Shown here: positions 1 to 10,110 of the stretch, in pieces | Position numbering within the stretch: the stretch's first letter is position 1 | Layout of the letters: each line of letters opens with the position of its first letter | NCBI RefSeq assembly: GCF_029227915.1 | Contig: NC_079876.1 | Location: 32,779,828-32,843,827 of the forward strand | Source of the DNA: Hydractinia symbiolongicarpus | Lineage: Eukaryota; Cnidaria; Hydrozoa; Anthoathecata; Hydractiniidae | DNA: 64,000 nucleotides | Direction: 5' to 3' | The notes under the pieces: model-generated | What the model saw: only the letters and a program-made list of their open reading frames with translations | What the model was told of the DNA's origin: nothing | Database searches by the model: none | Translations under genes and position numbers: made by a program

Positions 1-1429
1 ATCCAACAAAAAAGATTCCCTATCAAAATGCTTTTCCTCTCTTATCATTCTATATTGAGGTTTAAATACTTACCGTATTTAATGTTGATGATAGCGTAAG
101 GTCCATCATTGTCACTAATAGTTTCGCATGGTAATACATCAGTATGTAATATTTTGGTACTTCTGTTAATTATCATATGATCGATCGATTTCGCGCTTAA
201 AGGAGTCGCCTTGGTTGGCTTTGATACCATATGTTTAGGGTTAAATGCAGATAAAATATTGTTGTACTGTCTTACTTGGCAACATTCTGGTTTGAGAAGA
301 TTTATGTTTATTGACTGGTTTACTGGTGAACTTTAACTATTAATTCCCTATAAACCTTAAAAAAGTCCATGTAATGCCAACTTAGCAACGTTTTGTAAAT
401 AACCTTTCCAGACCAGTGAATTAATTTTTTATTTTTTTTTATTTTGTGCAGCTGAATATTATAGAAACATTATATGAATAATGGAACGAAAAAAAAAACT
501 CTCAATGTTCCATCTTTGGGCTAACAGGTATGATATCAAATATTAAGTCAACTAAATTTTTATTAATCTCAGTTCTTGCTTAGCTTTGCAACCAATAGGT
601 TATCGTTTAAGTTTATTTAAAATTTTAAATTAGTACTTCTGCCCGGCCACCGTAATATTATTAAAGCGGTTGTACGGTTGCTAAAATTATGTAATTAAAA
701 ACAAAGCTAGCTAACTATATAACCAACTAAACGTAAATCAGTTTTGATAAAGAGATAATTTAGCTACATATCATCATTTAGATAGAAACAAAAAAAGACA
801 TGTTAAAGAAACAGCTTGAGTATTTGAGATATAGCTTATCAAGTGATGCAAAGATGATCGATTGAGTGGGATTTAGCATCAGTGGAATTGAACGGCTGGC
901 ATATTTTTATTTTTTATTTTGTCAACAAGATTTACTGAAGCAAAATCGAAAGTCAAAATAACATTGGGTTAATTATTGCTGAGCTGAGACAGCGAGTGGA
1001 GAGAGCTAAGCGCAAGCTAAGTAGATATTTATTTCCAGGGAACATTTTTTAAAAGTTAGTCAATTGTTTACTTATGATATTTAGCCCGGTTCTGCTTATG
1101 ACTTCCAGATTAAATATATTTTTTCGTTGCCCTAATATCAGTCCGAAATTTGGCAACCAGATCTGACTAACCCTAACTGATTTTAAGATTCTGGCTACCA
1201 ACGTAGATATGTGATTTTTATGTTAGCCAACATTATTGATTTTCGTGTTATCTTCGCCGATCTGATCTTCACTTACCTTCATCTGGGGTTTTGACTGCAG
1301 TTAGCTACCTCTAGCTAACATGTATAAGAACCCAAACACAGTTGGCTTCAACAGAGCTTTCAAGTAATCTTTTTATACCAAATGCAATTAAGTGGTTAGC
1401 TAGCTACCACTTTACTGTAATATAAACTT
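1..1429. other. AT-rich flank without a recognised gene
   Basis: No reading frame here has splice signals or a recognisable motif. GCTAGCTA-type runs occur near 706 and 1,400. The sequence may include the 5' part of the Helitron that ends at 2,111, but I could not find the TCTCTAT start that marks the other family members. Confidence 0.4.
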
Positions 1430-2111
1430 TAGCAAATGTCAAAAGGTTATTAATGCGACATGGGCGTTTGTTTTTTCTGGACGGGTAACGATAGGCTGGT
1501 CCCTGTCTTTTTATTTATTTAAACTGAAAAGGGGTATTACGCCTATACGCATCTTCAACTCTGTTTAACTGTACTAAGCCGTTAGCCCAGTGTTAACAAC
1601 AGACTGCTTTTTTGCAACACTGTTTACCTGGACTAACAGCTCAGCCATCTTTCAGCAATTAACTGTTTTTTGTGTACTTATTTAAACAGAGTCTGTGAGA
1701 AGGTTTTTCTTAAAAGTGTATTATCCCTATACGCTTGTGCAACACCATATTTCTAAGCGCTCAGTCCAGTGCCACGATTAAATTTTGACATTCACAAAAA
1801 CTTATTCTGCAAAATAAAATAATATTTACCGATTGTTTTTACTATAATGGGGTAACAACGATTTGTAAACTTTGTTTTTGTTACAGCTATTGTAGTGGGA
1901 AAGATATTATTTGAAAAAACATGTTACAACCGCAATATTATAATGGTGTATATATGCGCTTTGTTTGATTTACACCATACTGTATAACTGTACTAAAGAG
2001 CTCCACCGGATTGTTTACGGCTCTTATGAAGCGCTCCAAAAAGTGCTCAACGCCTGGGCGCGCCTTGACTTGTGGCTTACCCCGTGTATTTTTCCATGGG
2101 CTAACGACTAG
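1430..2111 (+). mobile_element. Helitron 3' portion (truncated or unresolved 5' end)
   Basis: This stretch aligns as a direct, diverged repeat with about 7,490-8,214, the 3' half of the complete Helitron in the right arm. It ends with a hairpin (CCCGTG 2,081-2,086 pairing with CATGGG 2,095-2,100, one G-T pair), a short spacer and CTAG at 2,108-2,111 followed by T, the layout of a Helitron 3' terminus. It contains degenerate repeats of about 70 bp sharing the core CTGTACTAAGC...CAGTGT (for example near 1,565 and 1,740). No coding capacity is visible. The left boundary is a guess. Confidence 0.6.
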
Positions 2112-2404
2112 TGTATTAAAATCTTTTTTTAAATGTAAACGACTGCCACTATCAATTTTCTCCTATATAATATACGTCGTTGTTTTCCAATTTAATCTTC
2201 TCAGCATTCAGACATATCTTTACTCTCAAATATACTCCGTCCAGCAGTAAATTGACCATGAATTAAAAAAACATATATAACGCCCAGGTTGAATATAATC
2301 TTAAAAATAAAAGTCGATAATTTCCGTCAAAAGTGTAGGAATGACTCAAAAAATGTGTACAAATAAAGCTCAGATGTTGTTAAGATGTTATTTTTTGTTA
2401 TTTA

Positions 2405-2679
2405 ATCATTTAAACCCGTGAAATTATCCACTAATTGTCTTTTTAAAATTTATTATGCTTCTTATCGCAAAATGTTTGTTAGCAACTCCGTTAAGAAGGC
2501 TGAAAAGGTTTAAACGAAAATCCCTTGGGAGAATCCACTAAATAACATTTAAAATTTAATATTTAAAATGAATTAAAACTTTTGAACAAAATAACAATTG
2601 TCTGTGACTTTAAAGAAGATTGTAACAAATATAATCCACTTTGCCTGTTACAGACACACTCCTCGTATAATTATAGAGA
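2405..2679 (-). mobile_element. Decayed mini-Helitron, left arm
   Basis: Read on the minus strand, it begins TCTCTATAATTATACG at 2,679 and continues with TGTCTGTAACAGGCAAAGTGGA. Toward its 3' end is a GTGGATAATTTCAC hairpin followed by GGGTTTAAA, but the terminal CTAG has decayed. It is the mirror copy of 8,259-8,511, so it was present before the inverted duplication formed. Confidence 0.55.
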
Positions 2680-3012
2680 CAAGCCTTGGGGTCGAGGTTA
2701 TCCCTAAATAAAATATAAATAAATAAAAAAACACAACGGTGCAAAAATATGCTATAAGATACGACAGTGAAAAAGAGAATTATTGAAGGAATTCAAATAA
2801 ATATACAGTTGGAGAAAAGTAGTGATGTAAGGATTTAATAATATATCAAAATATATAACTTCCGTAAAACGTGTACTTGTATTCTCTGAACAACACTCAA
2901 TGAAAGATTTTCATAATCATTCCTTGGTCGATTCACAGGATCAGATTTTGTGTTTAAATCAACAGTTTTCATTTTTGAGGTCACAATCTACAAAACGATT
3001 ACAAATCTTAAT

Positions 3013-3018
3013 TTTATT
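3013..3018 (-). terminator. Poly(A) signal of left PC4-like gene
   Basis: TTTATT on the plus strand is AATAAA for the minus-strand gene, about 110 bases past its stop. The right copy has AATAAA at the matching distance (6,285-6,290). Confidence 0.5.
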
Positions 3019-3127
3019 TTAGAATTTTAATTTTAACAACAATAGACTGAACCCTATGCATATTTAGTATATAAGTATAAAAGCAATGGTGACAAGGTTG
3101 CTGGAAACAATTTGTTTTTTGTCCATT

Positions 3128-3622
3128 TCAATCTCTTATTGAGCTCGAAAACTGTTTCCATTCCTCTTCTGTAAGTGTAACTCCATTTCTCAATGGAGTT
3201 GCTTCTCCGTTCTGCTTTACATCTTGAGACTTTCCAATACTTACTCCTTTGTAGGTACCTTTAGTCTTATCGTCGTGTTCAAACTCACCAACACGAAGTA
3301 GAACATTATCAGGAAGAAGATGCTGAAAAACATTTTCGTTACTTACTTTCTTTATTTCATCTGCCACAACATCTAGAACAGTTTTAACACAATCCAACTG
3401 TTTTGAATTAAGTTCGATTGTTACTTTGTTGCTTACACTCAATTCATTACTTTTATTAAAATGAATTATTTCCACGCGATCTTTTTTTACGATTATTGTG
3501 GTAGCTCGGGATAGTTTATATGTCTTGTCTGTGTGCTTTTGCGGTGGCCAGAAGTCATCGCCAACTTGCAATCTGCCATCAACCCAATACACATCGCTTC
3601 TTCCACTTGGACTTATTGCCAT
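3128..3622 (-). CDS. PC4-like small protein, left copy (164 aa)
   Basis: An intact single-exon frame. I start it at the ATG at 3,622-3,620 because the codon five positions upstream in frame is TTG. The C-terminus (GVTLTEEEWKQF) resembles the final strand and helix of the PC4/Sub1 single-stranded-DNA-binding coactivator fold (consensus about KGISLTPEQWKKL). The middle (VEIIHFNKSN, then IELNSKQLDCVKTVL) can be read as a second, diverged unit of the same kind, so two PC4-like units in tandem are possible. It differs from the right copy at 11 of 164 positions, mostly conservative, with no stops or frameshifts, which suggests both are used. A TATA box and AATAAA lie at sensible distances. Expected role: nuclear nucleic-acid binding. 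Family assignment is an inference from short motifs; alternatively it is an unrecognised element-borne gene. Confidence 0.7.
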   Translation of the reverse strand: MAISPSGRSDVYWVDGRLQVGDDFWPPQKHTDKTYKLSRATTIIVKKDRVEIIHFNKSNELSVSNKVTIELNSKQLDCVKTVLDVVADEIKKVSNENVFQHLLPDNVLLRVGEFEHDDKTKGTYKGVSIGKSQDVKQNGEATPLRNGVTLTEEEWKQFSSSIRD

Positions 3623-3668
3623 TATTTCTTCTTTCAACGACTGTTATGGCTGATCTGATTACAGATAT

Positions 3669-3681
3669 CTTTTTATATATA
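3669..3681 (-). promoter_or_regulatory. TATA box, left PC4-like gene
   Basis: The minus strand reads TATATATAAAAAG about 47 bases upstream of the ATG. It is identical in the right arm (5,618-5,630), although nearby bases have changed. Confidence 0.5.
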
Positions 3682-4265
3682 AAAAATCTAACAAACCACA
3701 CAGTATTGTAAATAGTTTTATTCTGACGTCACTCCGTGTTAATACAATGGGCACAGTTTGTCTTCATGGCTTTATAATCCTCAATAAATGCTGTGTTTGC
3801 ATAAGTAATAAATTGTAACACTCATTAAATGCTGTCGTCAACAAAATTGTAAATCATTTTCCGCTCATAATCACATGTTTTTTATAAACAAATAAACATT
3901 CTTAATCAGCTTTATGTAAAAAAAACACAATCAGGCGGAGAGTATGCTTACCTCATCTTTTTTAAAAAATAATTTTTAAGCTTATAATATGGCTATTCAG
4001 ATAAAATAAAATGGTCCCATTATACGTTTATAACTAGAAATTAAAAAAAGGTTGAGAAGCATTACGCAAGTTGCAAGCAAAATTGAAATCAGCCAATAGT
4101 TGTCCCTTTGATATAATACGGCGAGGTGCTAACATCTTCCTGCAGGTGATATATGCAACAAAACTGATATCACAGACGTAGAAACAATTCTGGGGACGAG
4201 GTTGTGAATAAAATTACCGCGGAACAACAACAATTCGTTGCGCTAAAGTAGTGATTTTTTGGCGA

Positions 4266-5034
4266 AAATTCAACATGCGCGGAATATTTCTTTTCAGAAG
4301 GTGCGAGAAAATTAGATCGCGCGAAACTAAACAAAAACGATTACTGAGAAATTTATTTCCATATTGTCAGTCTTGGTAACGTAAATTCAAAATTTATGAA
4401 GCTTTTAGCGCCAGTAATTCATGCAAAGTTATACTTTATAACGCTAAAACCCTTATTCTGAAAGATATGCAATACATTGAGTTGTACAACCCGTAGTGTG
4501 CGAAAATGCCACAAATTAAGGGGATGCGCGTCGTAAGGTACGCCCTTTCAACCGGAAGTTGATACTCGGGTCAAAGATAATGTTATAGAGACTTTCGAGT
4601 TAACGATTTCGGAGATGAGAAGACGAACGAAGCAGTTTGTGGTGTTCTTTTCATGTAAATATACCGTCACTAGTTATGAAAATCAATTCCTTGAAGCCAC
4701 GGAATCTGTTACAATGAATTTCAAAAACTTACGGGATACAATAAATAAAAACAAACAATCTACACAAACGAAAACAATTTATTAACTTTATCAAGATTTA
4801 TAAAACAGCTTCACATTTTTGACAAAAAAACAATGACAACGCGGTGTGAGGTTTCGCTTTCTTCTTTTTATCTCACATATTGAAAGATAACATCTCTCGC
4901 TCGCATTGTATGCAATCTAAAAAGAAAAGTAAAAGTTTTGTAGTAAAGTTTCTAAATACATTAAAATCCAGTGCCTTTGAGGTACAATATTTAGAGCTAA
5001 CCTTTTAAACTGCAAATATATATCATTAAATATA
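4266..5034. other. Unique spacer of the inverted duplication
   Basis: About 770 bp between the arms with no inverted counterpart. It contains no convincing ORF, hairpin or element terminus. Confidence 0.6.
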
Positions 5035-5617
5035 TCGCCAAAAAAGCACTACTTTAGCGCAACGAATTGTTGTTGTTCCGCGGTGATTTTATTCACAACC
5101 TCGTCCCCAGAATTGTTTCTACGTCTATGATATCAGTTTTGTTGCATATATCACCTGAAGGAAGATGTTAGCACCTCGCCGTATTATATCAAAGGGACAA
5201 CTATTGGCTGGTTTCAATTTTGCTTGCAACTTGCGTAATGCTTCTCAACCTTTTTTTAATTTCTAATTATAAACGTATAATGGGACCATTTTATTTTATC
5301 TGAATAGCCATATTTTAAGCTTAAAAATTATTTTTTAAAAAACATGACGTAAGCATACTCTCCGCCTGATTGTGTTTTTTTTTACATAAGCTGATTAAGA
5401 ATGTTTATTTGCTTATAAAAACATGTGATTATGAGCGGAAAATGATTTACAATTTTGTTGACGACAGCATTTAATGAGTGTTAGAATTTAATACTTATGC
5501 AAACACAGCATTTATTGAGGATTATAAAGCCATGAAGACAAACTGTGCCCATTAGATTAACACGGAGTGGCGTCAGAATAAAAGTATTCACAATACTGTG
5601 TGGTTTGTTAGATTTTT

Positions 5618-5630
5618 TATATATAAAAAG
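5618..5630 (+). promoter_or_regulatory. TATA box, right PC4-like gene
   Basis: TATATATAAAAAG lies 47 bases before the ATG at 5,677. Initiator-like TCAGATCAGC follows at 5,641-5,650, the expected distance for a TATA-directed start. Confidence 0.5.
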
Positions 5631-5676
5631 ATATCTATAATCAGATCAGCCATAACAGTCGTTGGAAGAAGAAATA

Positions 5677-6171
5677 ATGGCAATAAGTCCAAGTGGAAGA
5701 AGCGATGTGTATTGGGTTGAAGGCAGATTGCAAGTTGGCGATGACTTCTGGCCACCGCAAAAGCACACAGACAAGACATATAAACTATCCCGAGCTACCA
5801 CAATAATCGTAAAAAAAGATCGCGTGGAAATAATTCATTTTAATAAAAGTAATGAATTGAGTGAAAATAACAAAGTAGCAATAGAACTTAATTCAAAACA
5901 GTTGGATTGTGTTAAAACTCTTCTAGATGTTGTGGCAGATGAAATAAAGAAAGTAAGTAACGAAAATGTTTTTCAGCATCTTCTTCCTGATAATGTGCTA
6001 CTTCGTGTTGGTGAGTTTGAACACGACGATAAGACTAAAGGTACATATAAAGGAGTAAGTATTGGAAAGTCTCAAGATGTAAAGCCGATCGGAGAAGCAA
6101 CTCCATTGAAAAAGGGAGTTACACTTACAGAAGAGGAATGGAAAAAGTTTTCGAGCTCAATAAGAGAGTGA
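5677..6171 (+). CDS. PC4-like small protein, right copy (164 aa)
   Basis: Intact intronless frame from the ATG at 5,677; the upstream in-frame TTG at 5,662 is not a credible eukaryotic start. The sequence begins MAISPSGRSDVYWVEG and ends GVTLTEEEWKKFSSSIRE, the part most like PC4/Sub1. There is no signal peptide or membrane segment, and lysine and glutamate are abundant, fitting a soluble nuclear protein. It is transcribed divergently from the left copy; the two ATGs are about 2.05 kb apart. The stop is followed by AATAAA at 6,285-6,290. Function beyond probable nucleic-acid binding cannot be read from the sequence. Confidence 0.72.
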   Translation: MAISPSGRSDVYWVEGRLQVGDDFWPPQKHTDKTYKLSRATTIIVKKDRVEIIHFNKSNELSENNKVAIELNSKQLDCVKTLLDVVADEIKKVSNENVFQHLLPDNVLLRVGEFEHDDKTKGTYKGVSIGKSQDVKPIGEATPLKKGVTLTEEEWKKFSSSIRE

Positions 6172-6284
6172 AATGGACAAAAAACAAATTGTTTCCAGCA
6201 ACCTTGTCACCATTGCTTTTATATTTATATACTAAATATGAGATTGCATAGGGTTCAGTCTATTGTTGTTAAAATTAAAATTCT

Positions 6285-6290
6285 AATAAA
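6285..6290 (+). terminator. Poly(A) signal of right PC4-like gene
   Basis: AATAAA about 114 bases downstream of the stop codon, mirrored in the left arm. Confidence 0.5.
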
Positions 6291-6582
6291 ATTAAGATCT
6301 GTAATAGTTTTGTAGATTCTGACGCCAAAAATAAAAAATGTTGATTTAAACACAAAATCCAATCCCGTGAATCGACAAAGGAATGATTATGAAAATCTTT
6401 CATTGAGTGTTGTTCAGAGAATACAAGTACACGTTTTACGGAAGTTATATATTTTGATATATTATTAAATCCTTACAACACTACTTTTCTCCAACTGTAT
6501 GTTTATTTGAATTCCTTCAATAATTCTCTTTTTTTCACTGTCGTATAATATAGCATATTTTTGCACCGTTGGGTTTTTTTTA

Positions 6583-8214
6583 TCTCTATTATAATAGCAG
6601 TATTTTGTGTGTTCAAAAGGGTTACCGATATTCCTTTGATCTTACCGCGAATTTTTAGAAACCAGGGGATTGTTTAATTGGAAATCTTATGATTTATCAA
6701 AATAAATTACAAAAATTAATTTATTTCCTTACATAATTTAATCAATTTAATTGATAAACCTCTAATTTGAAAAAAAAATTAAGTGATTAAAATGAATTCA
6801 TTATTTAAATGCGCCATTTTTAATAATAATTTACCCCGTCACCTTGATCGCCGATTCCGCCCAGGAGCCACAGAAAACAAATAGGATGGTTTTACTGACA
6901 GTTTAACTGACTTTGTTTTGACCGTGTATACCAATCAAAACGCCTGATTCTTTGAAAAACCAATCAAGACTTTCGCGGCGTAGACATGCCAACGAAGAAA
7001 CATGATGGCCATTTTAGTTTTTAAAAAGTAATGGTGTTCAGTGTTGTTTTTAAGTCTTTGTCTTCTATAAGCCTTCTATAAGCTTTTCATATTTGTAATA
7101 TTTGTTTTTTTTATGTTCTAAAATGTGAAGATAAATATATTGCCACGTTTTTTAGCTACGTGCAGAACTTAAAAGCCCCAGTTTTACGATTTTTGGCTAG
7201 GAACGAATATTTTGAAGGCTAGCTAGCTAATAGCCTTACTTTTTACTAATTTTGTTTGGTATAAGAGGTTTTTCTCCAACCCAACATTTATTTTTATGTC
7301 GAGGATATAGCCATTTAGCTATCTCATATATTTACCTAAAAAGTTAGAGTATAAAAATTCAGTTTAGCTATCAATATCGCAATATTCTCAGCAATCAATC
7401 TTATGCTAAATGCAGTTTAGCTAGGTAGCTACATCTTTAATTATTTTCCTTAAAACATTTTTTGCAAATAAAATGACTGAGCAATTGCTTTAGCTGGAGG
7501 GGTAACGGCAGAATGTTTCCTGTGTTGTCATTCAAACCGAAGTTGTGATAAAGTTATTTTGGAGAAGGGTACTGTTCACATCCCGTACTAAGCTGTCAGC
7601 TCAGTGTTAACAATAGCCTGTTTTTGGAAAAAGGCTGTTACGCCTATGCGGGTCAGCCCACTGTGACAATTAATTTTATAAACTTTCTTGGGAATCACGC
7701 CTGTACGAATGTCCAACAATGTTTACCTGAACTAACCTCTTAGCCCTGAGCAAGAAGCGAAGGACTGTTTCTTGTGCTTTCATTTAAATAGAGTCTGCAA
7801 GAAAATTTTTTCAAAAGGGTGTTATCCCTATACACCTGTGTAACACCGTTTAACTGTACTAAGCGCTCAGTCCGGTGTCATGATTAATTTTTTAACTTTT
7901 ACAAAAACTTATTCCGCAAAATAAAATAATATTGACCGATTGTTTTTGCTATGACAGAGTCACAACGGTTGTAAACTGTGTTTTTAATTCAGCCTTTGTT
8001 GCAGGAAAGTTGTTTTTTGAAAAATATGTTACAGTCGCAACACTATAATGGTGTGCGCGCTTCACTTGATTTACGACATACCGCATACCTGTACTAAAGC
8101 GCTCCACCTGACTGTGTCGCACAGTTTGCAGTTCTTTCTAAGCGCTCCTTAGGGTGTTCAACAACAGTTACTTGTGGCTCATCCCAGCGATTCGACGCCG
8201 GGTTTGCCGGCTAG
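6583..8214 (+). mobile_element. Complete non-autonomous Helitron (1,632 bp)
   Basis: It begins TCTCTATTATAATAGCAG directly after an A and ends CCGGCTAG directly before a T. Upstream of the CTAG lies a hairpin (CCCAGCG/CGCCGGG around ATTCGA, 8,183-8,202). The left arm of the palindrome has the uninterrupted sequence (read on the minus strand, T-run, A, then TTTATTTATATTTTA), so the exact A^T insertion site is documented within the window. No helicase or Rep motif is seen, so it would rely on enzymes encoded elsewhere. Its 3' half is a diverged direct repeat of 1,430-2,111. Inside are degenerate repeats of about 70 bp with CTGTACTAAGC and CAGTGT cores (for example 7,855). Confidence 0.85.
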
Positions 8215-8258
8215 TTTATTTATATTTTAGTTAGGAAGAACCTCGACCCAAAGGCTTT

Positions 8259-8511
8259 TCTCTATAATAATGCGATGTGTGTGTCTGTAACAGGCAAAGC
8301 GGATTATATTTGTTACAATTTTCTTTGAAAGCGTCTATAATATATCTCCTATAAGAATGTTATAAATTATGTTATTGAGTGGATTCTCACAAGGGATTTT
8401 CGTTTAAACCTTTTTCAGCCTTCTTAACGGAGTTGCTAAATTTTGTGATAAAAAGCATAATAAATTTTAAAAAGACAATTAGTGGATTATTCCACGGGTT
8501 TAAATAACAAG
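8259..8511 (+). mobile_element. Mini-Helitron, right arm (253 bp)
   Basis: Starts TCTCTATAATAATGCG and carries TGTCTGTAACAGGCAAAGCGG. Near the end is the hairpin GTGGATTATTCCAC (8,482-8,495), then exactly 12 bases, then CAAG where an active Helitron has CTAG. The same layout recurs at 42,425-43,150. Confidence 0.65.
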
Positions 8512-9049
8512 TATACTATATTATATCATGTGCAGATTTTACTAAAATAACATCTTAACAACACCTGAGCTTTATTTGTATACATTTTCTGAATTTTGTG
8601 AGTCATTCCTACACTTTTGAGGGAAAATATCGACTTTTAGTTTTAGGATTATATTCAACCTGGGCGTTATATATGTTTCTTTCATTCATGGTCAATTTAC
8701 TGCTGGACGGAATATATTTGAGAGTAAAGTTATGTCTGAATACTGAGAAGATTAAATTGGAAAACAACGACGTATATTATATAGGAGAACATTGATAGCA
8801 GACAGTCGTTTACATTTAAAAAAAGATTATAATACACTAGTCGTTAGCGCGTGGAAAAATACACGGGGTAAGCCACAAGTCAAGGCGCGACCAGGCGTTA
8901 AACACTCTGTGGAGCGCTTCATAAGAGCCGTAAACAATCCGGTGGAGCTCTTTAGTACAGAATTTTACATCTTCCTTCGAAGCCTCTACATTTTGACGTT
9001 GATAGTTGATAACTCCAAAATCTGAAATTGATTTAACGGAAGTACCATT

Positions 9050-10025
9050 AGCACCATTAACTTTCAAAATGTTTCAACATGTTAAGTATGAGTTAAGAAA
9101 TTTAAAGGACTACGCAACGATATATCAACTGGGTTTGATGATATACCAGTGAATTTTGTTAAATTACTAGCAAATGAAATTTCTTTTATTCTAACACATA
9201 TCTGCTTTAAGAAAAAAATGCTTACCGTGATAATAAAAAGTGGCAAGAGTCGCACCTATCCCAAAAGTGAATGTTCCTACATCAATAAAAAAACAATCTC
9301 CATCCTTCTTTTAGCTAGATATTTGAACGTCTTATCCTTGCAAAAACGATAATCTTTATCGATGAGAAATCTTTATACTCAAAAATGAGGTCCGGGTAGT
9401 GAAAATGACACTACTCGACTACTTGGTTGATGAAACTTAGAACGCATATAAAAGAAGCAATGAGTAAAAACGAAATCAGTCTTGTAGTATTCGAAAGCTT
9501 TTGATACTTTTCAATATGAAACTACAATGAGAAAACTCAACGAAATCATTTTTTCCAAAAGGTTTGTAGATTTAATTTTGATTTACTTGTGTGTCAGAAA
9601 ACAAATTGTGCGAATCAATGATAAGCCCTCTGCATTTTTTAACGTGACATCTGGTGTGTCGCAAGGGTCAATATTAGGCCCTATTATTTTCAATTTATGT
9701 CACTTTCCTGGAAATGAACTTGACATTGTGTACGTTACAGTATGCTGACGACACCACCACCATTTACGTGCATAAAATTAAATTTTCTTGGGAAGGCCAA
9801 AGAACAAATATACGGAGAATAAGTCAATTTCAAAGATGATCTACAAATAACAATCTCTTCTGAACATAAAAGAACAAAGCCAATTGTGTTTTCAACATCA
9901 TAAATGTCAAAACGGCACAACCTCAAAGACCTCGATTGTAGTTATAAAACTGGATGATTTCCAAATTGAAAGAGTTCCAACATGGTCTGTATTGGGTGTT
10001 AAATGAGATGAACACCTATATAATA
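9050..10025 (+). pseudogene. Non-LTR retrotransposon reverse transcriptase, decayed
   Basis: Fragments of one reverse transcriptase can be followed through several frames: STGFDDIPVNFVKLLANEIS (about 9,115-9,180), a degraded PISIL-type segment (about 9,280-9,340), a KAFDT-like region (about 9,490-9,520), SGVSQGSILGP (about 9,650-9,685), the catalytic box QYADDTTTIYVH (about 9,738-9,775) and a C-terminal IERVPTWSVLGV (about 9,965-10,000). Order and spacing fit the fingers, palm and thumb of CR1/L2/RTE-like elements. Frameshifts and stops separate the blocks, so no enzyme can be made. It has neither a recognisable endonuclease nor a 3' tail. Confidence 0.85.
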
Positions 10026-10049
10026 TATTAATTGTTAACATAATGTTGG

Positions 10050-10110
10050 CGACTTGTTATTATTATGTCAACTTGTCATAGGTATATCGACTTGTTGTTA
10101 TTATGTCAAC
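10050..10110 (+). repeat. 38-bp tandem repeat
   Basis: CGACTTGTTATTATTATGTCAAC (10,050-10,072) recurs with one change at 10,088-10,110. It sits just upstream of the first exon of the HECT-like gene. Confidence 0.7.

Larger units (their letters stand above)
1988..4265. repeat. Left arm of large inverted duplication
   Basis: The reverse complement of this arm is found at 5,035-8,960, apart from a 1,632-bp Helitron inserted there. The outer edge at CTGTACTAAAG (1,988) lies inside Helitron sequence; the inner edge is at TTTTTTGGCGA near 4,265. The arms differ by scattered substitutions and small indels, so they are a real, not recent, duplication rather than an assembly mirror. The arm holds a minus-strand gene (3,128-3,622), a decayed mini-Helitron (about 2,405-2,679) and the last 124 bp of the 1,430-2,111 element. 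Confidence 0.85.
5035..8960. repeat. Right arm of large inverted duplication
   Basis: Mirror of 1,988-4,265, interrupted by the Helitron at 6,583-8,214. From the inside out it holds the plus-strand PC4-like gene, the interrupting Helitron, a mini-Helitron (8,259-8,511) and a minus-strand Helitron 3' end (CTAG at 8,837-8,840, stem CGTG/CACG). The match with the left arm ends abruptly at 8,960, next to reverse-transcriptase sequence. Confidence 0.85.

Noticed and set aside
3520-3711. Plus-strand frame opposite the left PC4-like gene
   Set aside because: Antisense of a well-supported coding exon; no independent signals. The same applies to 5,588-5,779.
8792-9067. Overlapping frames on both strands at the right end of the palindrome (GSYEAL...NAWSRLDLWLTP-like text)
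   Set aside because: The same bases form the Helitron 3' end in the left arm, and the related Helitron at 8,100-8,214 shares the DNA words but not the frame, so the reading is incidental.
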